A DNA stretch of 64,000 bases from a virus. Shown one piece after another: positions 15,602 to 24,189 of this stretch. A program made the position numbers and the translations under genes. Location: positions 25,370 to 89,369 of IMG/VR virus record IMGVR_UViG_3300020201_000015, one strand, 5' to 3'. The number at the start of each line of letters is the position of its first letter. Within the stretch, counting starts at the first letter, position 1. The notes beneath the pieces were generated by a model. That model saw only the letters and a list, made by a program, of their open reading frames with translations, searched no databases and was not told the DNA's origin.

Positions 15602-16005
15602 CGCCCGAGCAGTTTCGTGACTTGGCGATTGCGGCAATCGAGCGGCAGATCGCAGCAGGCGTGCAGCTCGTCTGGCATCACTGGGGCGTCACCGACGTCG
15701 ACGGCGCCTCGCTGACGTGCGGGTGCGCGATCACCTTGGCCGTTCAGGAAGCAGACCCAGCTGCGGCGCTGGTGGTGGCACTGAGCAGCAGCTCGCCAGA
15801 ACAGCGGTTCGCCGCCGCGGCTACGGCGCTCGGGCTGACGCCAGAGCAGGTCGAGCTTTTCGTCGGCGGTTTCGACGACCCGACCGCCTTCGGCGAGCCG
15901 TCTGATGACCCGTGGTTCCTCGCCGGCGCCGCCGTGGCGGCGCGCTTCGCTCCTGTGGCGACCATCGAGTCTCTCGTGCTCGGGACCATGCAGGCATTGC
16001 CATGA
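15598..16005 (+). CDS. Paralogue family member C
   Basis: The product is 135 residues: TPEQFRDLAIAAIERQIAAG, TCGCAITLAVQEADPAAA, LGLTPEQVELFVGGFDD. The first 50 bases are almost identical to member A, so the A/C duplication or a gene conversion is recent. The ATG overlaps the previous stop. Confidence 0.7.
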   Translation: MTPEQFRDLAIAAIERQIAAGVQLVWHHWGVTDVDGASLTCGCAITLAVQEADPAAALVVALSSSSPEQRFAAAATALGLTPEQVELFVGGFDDPTAFGEPSDDPWFLAGAAVAARFAPVATIESLVLGTMQALP

Positions 16006-17270
16006 CATCGTCCATCATGAACATCCGCCTCCCCAGCGCGAGTAAGGTCAGCCTCGCGATGCGGTGCGCGTACAGCTTCTCACGACACGCGCCACGCATG
16101 CCGTGGGAACCTTCGTCGCCCGCCGCAGAGCACGGCGTGGCGGTGCATTCGCTCGGCGAGGCAATCGTCGAGGCGGTCGTCGAGGGCATCGTCGAGGGCA
16201 TCGTCCAGGCGATGACGGAAGCGATCGTCGATGGCGTCATCGAGTGCTCGCCCGAGGTAGAGCCCTACCGCGACCCGCTTACCGAGGCCATCGCGATGCT
16301 GCGCGCCGAAGGCTGGGTCCTGGCGGCAGAAGTGCCGATGGCGTACTGGCCAGCTACCGGCTCCGCTCGCGCGCTCAAGAAGGGCGGCGGTCATCGGGCG
16401 TACGCCGACGTGAAGTCCCACGAGATGTCGGGGACGGCGGACATCGTCGGGGTGAAGCCGGGGCGGGTCATCGTCGTCGACATCAAGACCGGTCGCAGCG
16501 CACGGTCGCACTCGGCGCTTGAGACCGATCAACTGCGCATGCTGGCCGTTGGGTTCGCGGCCATCTACGGCGCCACATCTGTCGAGGTCGCATTGCTCCA
16601 CGTCGAGCCGGGCGACTACTACCTCGACCGCGGCGAGCTCTACGCGTGGGACCTGGAGGAGACGGCTGACTCGCTGCGCGCGCTGGCCGAGATGGCTGAC
16701 CCTGTGCCGACGCCAGGCATGCACTGCACCACGATGTGGTGCCCCATCCGCGCGGTGTGCCCGGCGACTCTCGTAGCAGTCCAGCGAATCGACGCGGAGG
16801 TAGCGCGCGCGTTCCCGGGCGCGATGACCACGGTCGACAGCGACGACAAGGCCCGTGCGGCTCGCGTCGCGTTGCTGCTCTACGACGAGCGGGCGGACGC
16901 GCTCAAGGCATCGCTTGACGAGTACATCCGGCACCGCGGCGCGGTCGACATGGGCGACGGCACATCGTACGGGCTGACCGTCCAAGAGCGAGAGCGAGTC
17001 ACGCTCGACGCCAGCGCCGTGCAGACGTTGGTCGACCACGGCGCACTCGAGGCGGTCGAGTACCGCACAAGCAAAGAGGCCATCAAGCGCTCGCTCGCGG
17101 CCCGGTATCCAGGCCGTGGTAAGTCGATCAAGCGGTTCCGCGACCTGCTCGATGCGCTTCGGGCGGCTGGTCACGTGAGGACCAGCGCGTTCGAGCGCTT
17201 CGACAGCATCAAGAACAACAGCAAGCAGAGCGACAGCTACGACAGCAACGAAGAGGAGAACGCGGCATGA
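16002..17270 (+). CDS. Cas4/RecB-like PD-(D/E)XK nuclease
   Basis: The product is 422 residues. It has an N-terminal RCAYSF Cys and AAEHGVAVHSLGEA (RecB motif-like His49), an EVPM strand (Glu110), TADIVGVKPGRVIVVDIKTG with Asp147 and D160-x-K162, and a downstream Cys triad C242-x4-CP-x4-VCP (C247, C253). This is the layout of DUF2800/Cas4-like phage exonucleases with a possible iron-sulphur cluster. It likely resects DNA for the Sak4/SSB pathway. A short VEGIVEG internal repeat lies at residues 55-75. The ATG overlaps the previous stop. Confidence 0.8.
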   Translation: MTSSIMNIRLPSASKVSLAMRCAYSFSRHAPRMPWEPSSPAAEHGVAVHSLGEAIVEAVVEGIVEGIVQAMTEAIVDGVIECSPEVEPYRDPLTEAIAMLRAEGWVLAAEVPMAYWPATGSARALKKGGGHRAYADVKSHEMSGTADIVGVKPGRVIVVDIKTGRSARSHSALETDQLRMLAVGFAAIYGATSVEVALLHVEPGDYYLDRGELYAWDLEETADSLRALAEMADPVPTPGMHCTTMWCPIRAVCPATLVAVQRIDAEVARAFPGAMTTVDSDDKARAARVALLLYDERADALKASLDEYIRHRGAVDMGDGTSYGLTVQERERVTLDASAVQTLVDHGALEAVEYRTSKEAIKRSLAARYPGRGKSIKRFRDLLDALRAAGHVRTSAFERFDSIKNNSKQSDSYDSNEEENAA

Positions 17271-17710
17271 TCAGCGCAACGGTAGCGGGACGGATTGCAA
17301 GGGACGCAGAGCTGAAGATGGCGGGCCAGACGCAGATCTGCGAGTTCAGCGTGCCGCACCAAGACAAGCGGGACGGCCCCACGACCTGGGTACGATGCAC
17401 GATCTTCGGCGAGCGCGGCGCAAAGCTAGTGCAGTACCTGACCAAGGGCACCAGCGTCGCGGTGAGTGGCAGGCTCACGGTGCGGGAGTACGAGGGCGCC
17501 AAGGGTAAGGGCGTTAGCGTCGAGTTGAAGGCCGACGACGTGGCTCTACTCGGCGGCGGCACTCGCGCAGATGGCGCGGCGACCGGCGGTGGCGACAACG
17601 GCGCATCCCGCTACGGGACGAGCGGCCACGGTGCCAGCGCGAAGCATACCGGCTCGCAAGGAAAGTCGGACGACTTCGGCTACGGCGGCAACGACGACAT
17701 CCCCTTCTGA
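17267..17710 (+). CDS. ssb: Single-stranded DNA-binding protein
   Basis: The product is 147 residues. It is an OB-fold SSB: ISATVAGRIARDAELK, then WVRCTIFGERGAKLVQYLTKGTSVAVSGRL. A Gly/Ser/Asn-rich tail ends in DDIPF, the typical protein-interaction tip. It coats single strands during replication and recombination and is the natural partner of Sak4 and the nuclease. The ATG overlaps the nuclease stop by four bases. Confidence 0.92.
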   Translation: MISATVAGRIARDAELKMAGQTQICEFSVPHQDKRDGPTTWVRCTIFGERGAKLVQYLTKGTSVAVSGRLTVREYEGAKGKGVSVELKADDVALLGGGTRADGAATGGGDNGASRYGTSGHGASAKHTGSQGKSDDFGYGGNDDIPF

Positions 17711-17776
17711 CTCTCCGCCACCTGTTCCAGCCCGCCCGGCAGCCGCAAGGCCCCGGGCTTGGGCCGTTGAGGCATC

Positions 17777-18106
17777 ATGACCCAGGCCAAGATCGAGTTT
17801 CAGTGCCCCAAGTGCGGCGCGTCTACGGAGGTTTGCAGCAAAGACTGCGAGCGCCGCCGCGGCACCTGCCCAGGGTTCGTCTGCGAATGCGACGACTACG
17901 ACAGCGGCCCCCATCGCGGCCCCGATCACGGCGAGTCGTTTGCCAACGCATGCTCGTGCGCCTGCTGCGGCTGCTGCGGCTGGTCGGGGACGTTCCCGCA
18001 GAAGCCGAAGGGGTTACAGGCATGGGAGAAGAAGGCGCTGGAGGCCGGGTGGTGCCCGCCGGACCTGCGGGCCAAGGAACTGGGGATGAAAGGTGGCGAC
18101 TCGTGA
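17777..18106 (+). CDS. Cys-rich zinc-binding protein
   Basis: The product is 109 residues with 16 cysteines: CPKCG, CSKDC, CPGFVCEC, and CSCACCGCCGW. At least two zinc sites are likely. The function is unknown. It opens the chain of overlapping genes that leads into the CRISPR operon. The 66-base gap before it holds only weak GC-rich hairpins. Confidence 0.65.
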   Translation: MTQAKIEFQCPKCGASTEVCSKDCERRRGTCPGFVCECDDYDSGPHRGPDHGESFANACSCACCGCCGWSGTFPQKPKGLQAWEKKALEAGWCPPDLRAKELGMKGGDS

Positions 18107-18492
18107 CTGCAACCGAAGACATTCGCGCCCTACCGTTGTCCGTCGACGTGGAACTCGTGTTCGAGATTGAGCCGGCGACACACGCCAACGAGCCGAACGA
18201 ACTGCGGCAGCAGTTGGCTAAGGCGCGAGCGCAGCGCGATGCCGTGGTGCATGCGGTAGGCGCAGGGTCGGTAGATCCTGACGTAGTAGCAGAGGCCATA
18301 GGCGTGTTGCGGTCGATGCGCGCAGCGAAAGAGAAGGCCGACGCTGATCGTGACGAGGCGCGTAGGCAACTCGCGATCGTCGAGGTCGAGCGCGACGAGG
18401 CGCTGGCGAAGCTCGATGCGGCGCGAGCGATGGTGCGACTGACCCTCGCGGACGCAGTCGACTACGTGGCCGAGTGCGACCTCGTGCCATGA
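18103..18492 (+). CDS. Coiled-coil protein
   Basis: The product is 129 residues. After about 40 residues it is a long heptad helix (RQQLAKARAQRDAV, then EKADADRDEARRQLAIVEVE). The function is unknown. It resembles the next gene in composition and may pair with it. The GTG start overlaps the previous stop. Confidence 0.6.
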   Translation: MTATEDIRALPLSVDVELVFEIEPATHANEPNELRQQLAKARAQRDAVVHAVGAGSVDPDVVAEAIGVLRSMRAAKEKADADRDEARRQLAIVEVERDEALAKLDAARAMVRLTLADAVDYVAECDLVP

Positions 18493-19541
18493 CTGACGAA
18501 CTAACCGTCGACGAGCGCGCCATCGCGCTCCTGCGCAGAGAGAACGTGGCGCTTGGCGCGATGCTGAGCATGCGCGAGGACGAGCGCGACCATGCCATCC
18601 GCCAGCGCGAGTCGACGATCGAGAGCGGAATCGTGCGGCACCTCAAGCTGCGCATCGAACGTGACGAGGCCCGCGCATCACGCGGCGAGGCCGAGGCCAC
18701 CATCGCCGAGCTGCGCCGCGAGCGCGACGGTTGGGAGCTGGGCGCCGCCGAGCGCGCCCGCGACGACGCGGCTATCCTCGAGGGGCGGCAACACCAGCTG
18801 AAGGCCATGTGCCGCGAGCGCGACGAGGCCCGTAGCGAGCGCGACTCGGCGCAGTCGAGCGAGTGCGAGGTCAGAGATCTGCGCGGCAAGCTGGCCGCCG
18901 TCGTCGCCGAACTCGGGGACATCGCGACCCGCCGCAAGGCAGCACTGCGCGGCGAGGATGCGGCGCGCGCCGACATGGCAGTCGCGTTAGCTGGCGTCGT
19001 CGCCGAGCGAGACGCGGCGCTACTCAAGCTCGTGCTCGCCGAGTCCACCATCGAGGGTGGTCGCGCCGCCGCCGCAGAAGAGCGCCGGCGCCTGTCCGAT
19101 GTGGCAGACGTCTGTACCGAGCAGGTGCTGCTCGCCGATGCCACCATCGACGAGTTGCGCCGCGAGCGCGACGAGGCGCAGGCGAAGCTCGAAGCGGTGC
19201 GGGCGCGTGTGCAGAGCGCCGGAGCGCTCTGGGTCACGTACGAGGTCGCCGACAGGGAGACCGCCGCCGAAGTGGCGGCCGCCTACGCGCTAGCCGAGGC
19301 CTTCGGCGCGATGAGCGGCGAACTGCTCGGCGCTCATGCGGAGCCGCGAGCACATGTCGACGCGATAGCGGCAGGACCGCCTCCGATCTCGGCGAGCTGG
19401 GAAGGCCGCATCCGGAAGCTGGAGGCGGCAGAGCGACAGCGCGCCTGCGCCGACGACGGCCACGCCAGCCACCGCTGGGAGCAGGACCCGAGCACCGGCT
19501 GGCTCCTGTGCCTCCGATGCGGAGAAGAGAAAAGTCCATGA
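18489..19541 (+). CDS. Long coiled-coil protein with C-terminal zinc ribbon
   Basis: The product is 350 residues. Nearly the whole chain to residue 250 is heptad-like with repeated 'ERDEA' blocks. The end has CADDGHASHRW followed by CLRCGEEK, a zinc-ribbon-like pattern found at the end of several phage proteins. It includes the 18-residue segment shared with the Sak4 C-terminus. The function is unknown. Confidence 0.6.
   Translation: MTDELTVDERAIALLRRENVALGAMLSMREDERDHAIRQRESTIESGIVRHLKLRIERDEARASRGEAEATIAELRRERDGWELGAAERARDDAAILEGRQHQLKAMCRERDEARSERDSAQSSECEVRDLRGKLAAVVAELGDIATRRKAALRGEDAARADMAVALAGVVAERDAALLKLVLAESTIEGGRAAAAEERRRLSDVADVCTEQVLLADATIDELRRERDEAQAKLEAVRARVQSAGALWVTYEVADRETAAEVAAAYALAEAFGAMSGELLGAHAEPRAHVDAIAAGPPPISASWEGRIRKLEAAERQRACADDGHASHRWEQDPSTGWLLCLRCGEEKSP
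18912..18965 (+). repeat. Second copy of the 54-base segment (see 14797)
   Basis: This segment is inside the coiled-coil gene, in the same peptide frame as the first copy, with three mismatches over 54 bases. Confidence 0.75.
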
Positions 19542-20131
19542 AAACCAGGCCGATCTTGTTCAGCGGACCGATGGTTCGAGCTTTGTTGGCAGGGTCGAAG
19601 ACCCAGACGCGCCGGCTCGTGAAGGCGCGCGCAGCCCCATACGGCGCAGCTGGCGACCGCCTCTACGTGCGCGAGACCTGGTGCGAATGGGCCAGTCGCG
19701 AAGCGCGGTACCGCGCCGACTTTAAGCCTCGCTATGGCGCGCACGAACGCGACATGCCCGGCATGATCGAGCGGGTCGAGCAATGGAAGCCGTCGATCTT
19801 CATGCCGCGGTGGGCATCGCGCATCCTCCTCGATGTCACGTCGGTGCGAGTCGAGAAGCTGCAAGCAATCACCGAGGAGGACGCGCGCGCAGAGGGCCTC
19901 ACGAGGCTCAGCAAGGACGGCGGAAGGACCTGGAAGTGGGGCCTCGCAGACCGAGACGGCTTGCCCGGTACCGACGACGACGGCATGGAGTGGCAGGACT
20001 GGGACGTCGATGCGCGACGCCCTTATGCCAAGCTCTGGGATCGGATCAACGGCGACCGCGCGCCGTGGGAGTCCGACCCGATGGTCTGGGTCATCGGCTT
20101 TCGGCGGGCCGAAGCGAAGGAGGCGAAGTGA
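19538..20131 (+). CDS. ASCH-domain-like phage protein
   Basis: The product is 197 residues. It begins TRPILFSGPMVRALLAGSKTQTRRLVK, the usual start of phage ASCH/PUA-like proteins. It continues with GDRLYVRETW, PSIFMPRWASRILLDVTSVRVEKLQAITEEDARAEG and a late WVIGFRR. The ASCH fold is thought to bind RNA. Its stop shares one base with the csf1 ATG (TGATG), so the CRISPR genes are coupled directly to it. Confidence 0.8.
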   Translation: MKTRPILFSGPMVRALLAGSKTQTRRLVKARAAPYGAAGDRLYVRETWCEWASREARYRADFKPRYGAHERDMPGMIERVEQWKPSIFMPRWASRILLDVTSVRVEKLQAITEEDARAEGLTRLSKDGGRTWKWGLADRDGLPGTDDDGMEWQDWDVDARRPYAKLWDRINGDRAPWESDPMVWVIGFRRAEAKEAK

Positions 20132-21168
20132 TGGACTACGACGATCACGAGCAGTACTCGCCGAGGTACGCCTCGGACCAGGCCTACTGGCGAGGCGTGA
20201 AGGCCACTCAGTTCCTTCATCTGGCAGCTGGCTCACCGCTCCCGCATGACGCCGAGGGCGGCGACATCCCGCCCAAGGCGCAGCCCGGTAGCAGCTGCGC
20301 ATCGTGCGGCGCGGTCGCCATGTATCGCCTCGACCAGTCGATATCTGACAACTTCACCACGATGAAGAACAACTCCAGGGCATGGCCAGTGGGCGGCGAC
20401 TCGATCTGCGCAGCGTGCCTTTGGTGCTGCCGCTCGCTCGCGCTTCGATGCGGGCTGTTCTTCGCTCGCCTACCCGACGATCGTGGGCGCGGTGGGATCT
20501 GGTTCACGCCCGTCCGTCCGCTACCAGGATGGGAGAATCCGAAACCCGGCGCCACGGAAACGTGGCCCGTCATGGGTCGCCCGGACCCGCTCGCGGCGCT
20601 GCTCGCCCCGCCTCCGGCCCCGTTCGTTGCAGGGTTCCCTCTCTATGGCATCGACCACGGCGGAGAGGCGAACAGCCAGCGCGTGGTGTGGCAGTGGACC
20701 AACGAGGACGGGACGCAGCGGAGGCACGTGCCGGGCATGTCCGAGAAGATGAAGCTCCAAAAGGACGGCACGAAGAAGCTCGAGACCGTCGGGCCGCTCA
20801 TCAAGATCCAGAGCAAGCACACCGCGCTCTACTGCCGCATCTCCGGGTCCTCGGAGCGCTACCACCTTCAGGTCGACGACGCCCTCGATGTGATGGTCGA
20901 CGTCCCGCTGTGGCGCTCGCTCCTGTCGTTTGCCGAGCCTCTGCTGGATGACCTTCGCGGCGCCGGCGTCGGCGCGCAGGACGCCCGCGCATCTCTCGTG
21001 TCGCTCAAGCCTCCGGCGGGCGCGCCGATATCTCTCTTGTCGACTTGGAGCGCGCGCGTAGCGCCATTCGTTAGGCACGCGTCCGCTTCGTGGTGGAGTC
21101 GCGTGTTCGTCGCACTGATGCCGATGCCTGATCTCGTGATCCAACCCAAGAAAGACCGTGCAACATGA
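20131..21168 (+). CDS. csf1: Csf1-like large-subunit protein of a type IV CRISPR complex
   Basis: The product is 345 residues. A zinc-finger core typical of Csf1 lies at residues 56-100: C56-ASC-G, then LDQSISDNFTT, then SICAACLWCC with Cys93 and Cys96. The middle contains GIWFTPVRPLPGWENP, and the rest is helical. In type IV systems Csf1 is the Cas8-like subunit. The ATG follows the ribosome-binding GGAGG and shares a base with the ASCH stop. The call rests on motif order and on the csf2 and csf3 neighbours. The C-terminal part I do not recognise. Confidence 0.8.
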   Translation: MDYDDHEQYSPRYASDQAYWRGVKATQFLHLAAGSPLPHDAEGGDIPPKAQPGSSCASCGAVAMYRLDQSISDNFTTMKNNSRAWPVGGDSICAACLWCCRSLALRCGLFFARLPDDRGRGGIWFTPVRPLPGWENPKPGATETWPVMGRPDPLAALLAPPPAPFVAGFPLYGIDHGGEANSQRVVWQWTNEDGTQRRHVPGMSEKMKLQKDGTKKLETVGPLIKIQSKHTALYCRISGSSERYHLQVDDALDVMVDVPLWRSLLSFAEPLLDDLRGAGVGAQDARASLVSLKPPAGAPISLLSTWSARVAPFVRHASASWWSRVFVALMPMPDLVIQPKKDRAT

Positions 21169-22673
21169 CCACCGTTCGGGATATCGAGATCGCCCGCGCC
21201 CGCGCTAGCTACCTGTTCCGCGCGTTCTGGAAGCGCATCGAGTGGGAGTCTCTCGGGAAGGACCGTCGACGAGGTATCACCAAGGAGGCGCAGGAGGCGC
21301 TGTGGCCGATCGCGCTCTCGTCGCGGTCGACGCTCGAGGTGTGCCGCGCCTTCGCGACGCGCTTCGAGGTCCAGCTGTCAGGTACCGAGTACGACGCGCC
21401 TCCGTACGCTTGGATTCACAAGAGTTTCATCGCCGATGGCACGCCAAGTGAAGCGCGGGCGAACATGCCGCCGGACCACGTCGCTGTGCGATGGGACTTC
21501 CTCGCGCGCACGATTGACTTCGCCGCGCTGCGGCTCGTCGTGCATGAGAACCCGGCGCTGATCATCACGTTCGCCGCGATGGATCCGATCGACGGCGAGG
21601 CAGATCTGTTTCCACTGCCCGATGACGAGGGTGCGGACGGCGCGCACTGGGCCGCGCCGCTCCCCGAGCGGATGATCTCGCCGCGCGTGTTCCGCGCCTG
21701 CTGGACCACGCTCTCGCCGATGTTTCATGGCGCCGACGAGAAGAGCGGCAACGTGCTCACGTTCCGCCGCGAGAAGCGCGTGGACCCGCACACTGGGGCG
21801 ATCGATCTCGTGCCGTTCATCTCTGGCAACGCGTTCCGCGGGCAGCTTCGCGACCGGCTCTTCGGTCGGATGCTGATGTTGCTCGGGATGAAGCCGACCG
21901 ACCTGCCGCCGGCGCGAGCGCATGCGCTCTTCTCCGGCGGCGCGATCGACGCAGGCGCAGATGGCGGCAAGGCAGACGTGACGGCTCGTCGCGCAGCCAG
22001 GTCGCTCGCCCCGGCGTGGGATCTCATCGCTGGATGCATCGACCAGCAGATCATGGAGGGCGTGCTGCGCGTCCACGACGCACACCTTGTCTGCCGCGAG
22101 AACGCATGGCTACTCCACGCGATGCTGTCTCCGACGCTGCCAGACGGCTCTTCGATGCCGCTCGACACCTTCCGCGCCGCGCTCAAGCCGGCTGACGACC
22201 TGACGCAATTGCGGCTCGGGACTCGTCACGCCCACCGCGACTTCGACGCCGCCGACGGCATCCAGATGTTGTGGAACACGGAGGGCATCCTGCCGGGGTC
22301 GCAGATGGTCCACTCGCTTCAGGTACACGGCATGGCTGGTGTTTCCGAGCTGACTCTGTCGTGCCTCGCTGACGTGCTCGCGGACTTTCGCGATGACGCC
22401 TTCGTCGGCGCGCAGACGGCCAGAGGGTACGGGCGGATCGCGTTCGACCCGTATCGATCGCTCGATGTCGAACTGCCTTCGCCAGACGTCTACAGGCAAT
22501 TCCTGCTGGAGAAGGCAGACGAGATCAAGGCTTGGCTCATGGGCGGCAATGGCGGGACACAGGTCGTCGCGGCGGGCGCGTCGACCGGGAGGCGCAGCAA
22601 GAAGAGCGCGGTCGAGGTCGTCACGGATTCGATCGTCACAGAGTCCGCCTCGCTGCAAGGCGGGCTGTTCTGA
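21165..22673 (+). CDS. csf2: Csf2-like Cas7 backbone protein with N-terminal extension
   Basis: The product is 502 residues. The Cas7/RAMP part starts near residue 172 (SPRVFRACWTTLSPMFHGAD) with VPFISGNAFRGQLRDRLF (216-233), AHALFSGGAID and a late GAQTARGYGRIAF glycine-rich loop. Csf2 proteins are usually about 340 residues. Here about 170 residues precede the Cas7 part and end in an acidic linker (142-161). The extension is partly helical and might replace a Cas11 small subunit, which is otherwise absent; this is inference. The ATG overlaps the csf1 stop. Confidence 0.85.
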   Translation: MTTVRDIEIARARASYLFRAFWKRIEWESLGKDRRRGITKEAQEALWPIALSSRSTLEVCRAFATRFEVQLSGTEYDAPPYAWIHKSFIADGTPSEARANMPPDHVAVRWDFLARTIDFAALRLVVHENPALIITFAAMDPIDGEADLFPLPDDEGADGAHWAAPLPERMISPRVFRACWTTLSPMFHGADEKSGNVLTFRREKRVDPHTGAIDLVPFISGNAFRGQLRDRLFGRMLMLLGMKPTDLPPARAHALFSGGAIDAGADGGKADVTARRAARSLAPAWDLIAGCIDQQIMEGVLRVHDAHLVCRENAWLLHAMLSPTLPDGSSMPLDTFRAALKPADDLTQLRLGTRHAHRDFDAADGIQMLWNTEGILPGSQMVHSLQVHGMAGVSELTLSCLADVLADFRDDAFVGAQTARGYGRIAFDPYRSLDVELPSPDVYRQFLLEKADEIKAWLMGGNGGTQVVAAGASTGRRSKKSAVEVVTDSIVTESASLQGGLF

Positions 22674-23437
22674 TGTCCTGGCTCCGGCACAACCTGGGGT
22701 GGCTCCAACGCGCCGGCGAGCGATGGGGCTGCGCCCACGCGGAGCCGCTGCGCTTGCGGGCGTGGATGGCTTCTCCGGTCATCTGGGACGCGTACGATGG
22801 GCTGCGACTTGAGGGCGCTCTTCAGTACGCGGTAGTCGCGCTCGAGTCTGGCAGCGTGCCTAGCGACGTCTTCGCCGATGCGCCGCGGGACATCGCCGTC
22901 GACATCCCGATCCCGATCGTCGACGTGGAGATAGGCGGGAGGCGGATCGCGTGCGCCTCGGTCGCCTTGGCTCCGCCATGCGCCATCGAGACGGTGCGAT
23001 TCATCCGCCGGCGAGCGCGAGTCGAGGCGCTTGCTGTCGGCAAGGTGCTGATCTCGGGCGGTCCGTACAAGTCGACGAACATCCCCAAGGCGACGGTGAC
23101 GACGCCGTGGGTCGACTTCTTCGTGCGCGGAGATCGGGCTCGCCTGGCGACGCTGCTCAAGGACGTCTCCTCGCTGTCCGCCTCTCGCGCAGGTGGGCTC
23201 GGCGTCGTGCTCGGGTGGCAGATCGACGATGACCCGGACGACCGGTCTTTGGTCTACCGCGACGCGCCGCAGCGCACGCTTCCGCTGGTCTCGGACGGCG
23301 GCGAGTGGGACCTGCAACGGTTCGACCCGACGACATACGAGATCCGCGAGGCGACGACGCGGGCGCCGTACTGGCATCAGCGGAGCAGGGCGGAGTGCCT
23401 GACGCCTGTGCCCCGCAGAGAGGCGGCGGCAGCGTGA
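22673..23437 (+). CDS. csf3: Csf3-like Cas5 protein
   Basis: The product is 254 residues. The pattern MASPVIWDAYDGLRLEGALQYA (32-53) and the later segment KSTNIPKA, WVDFFVRGDRARLATLLKDV and SASRAGGLGVVLGWQI (133-184) is the usual Csf3 layout, including the GD-R/K and Gly-rich loop. Csf3 caps the 5' end of the guide in type IV complexes. Its ATG shares one base with the csf2 stop, so csf2 and csf3 are tightly coupled. Confidence 0.88.
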   Translation: MSWLRHNLGWLQRAGERWGCAHAEPLRLRAWMASPVIWDAYDGLRLEGALQYAVVALESGSVPSDVFADAPRDIAVDIPIPIVDVEIGGRRIACASVALAPPCAIETVRFIRRRARVEALAVGKVLISGGPYKSTNIPKATVTTPWVDFFVRGDRARLATLLKDVSSLSASRAGGLGVVLGWQIDDDPDDRSLVYRDAPQRTLPLVSDGGEWDLQRFDPTTYEIREATTRAPYWHQRSRAECLTPVPRREAAAA

Positions 23438-24189
23438 CGGGTGCCTTCGACCTCCGTGAGCTGCCGTCCTTCGCGTCGGATCCGTGGTTCGCTCCGCCTC
23501 CCGCGTTCGACTCGTGGATGCCTGGCGGGGCATGTGAGCTGCGCATGTCGCAGTCGGCAACGCTGACCCAGGTGCATGGCGCAGTGTCCGCTGTGCTCGG
23601 GGACAGCGGAGTCGACCACGGCCGGCGGTTCTCTCCGTTTGCGCTCGACGTCGACGGTCTCCGGAGGGTGAGGCTGATTCTACACACCGAAGAGGCCGCG
23701 GCGGTCATCGCGCACGGACGGTTTCAGACCATGGTAGGCGACCGGCGGGCGACTCTGAGCGTAGGGCCACTGCAACGCATCCGGGCGCCAGTGGTCCATG
23801 GACTCGGGCCGCGCAGGGTCAGAGTCGAAGCGCTCACGCCGGTGCTGATCCGGCATCGCGTGACCGACGAAACGAGGCCGAGCGGCAAGGTCACGCTGAC
23901 CTATCGGAGCGGCCACACCGACCAGATCGCGAATGCGGTTGGTGTGCAATTTTGCGAGCGCCTCGGGCTCCCATACGTCGAGTTGCTCCGAATGGAACAC
24001 GTCGACTCGAGCACGTCACCTGCGGTGGTGAACCTCGGGCGCAAGATCAAAGGAATAGCCGGATGGGTCGGAACGGTCGACCTGCGTACGAACGGGGTCG
24101 GCGAGTGGCTGCTGCGCGCGGCCGAGATCATGGGGCTCGGCGGACGGACCGCCTACGGCCTTGGCAGGGTGAGGGTCACGCGATGCTAG
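23434..24189 (+). CDS. Cas6-like protein of the type IV operon
   Basis: The product is 251 residues. The C-terminus carries the Cas6 signature: KIKGIAGWVGTVDL (204-217), then EWLLRAAEIMGLGGRTAYGLGRVRV (224-248), with the Gly-rich loop. The N-terminal half is divergent; a histidine for RNA cleavage cannot be assigned with certainty (His48 and His62 are candidates). Cas6 processes CRISPR RNA. Type IV-B loci usually lack it, and no array is in the window. A divergent Csf5 is an alternative name. The GTG overlaps the csf3 stop by four bases. Confidence 0.75.
   Translation: MTGAFDLRELPSFASDPWFAPPPAFDSWMPGGACELRMSQSATLTQVHGAVSAVLGDSGVDHGRRFSPFALDVDGLRRVRLILHTEEAAAVIAHGRFQTMVGDRRATLSVGPLQRIRAPVVHGLGPRRVRVEALTPVLIRHRVTDETRPSGKVTLTYRSGHTDQIANAVGVQFCERLGLPYVELLRMEHVDSSTSPAVVNLGRKIKGIAGWVGTVDLRTNGVGEWLLRAAEIMGLGGRTAYGLGRVRVTRC

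Noticed and set aside
16002-17270. The Cas4-like nuclease as adaptation gene of the CRISPR system
   Set aside because: Its neighbours are Sak4 and SSB, not csf genes, and its layout fits phage recombination exonucleases. No Cas1 or Cas2 is present.
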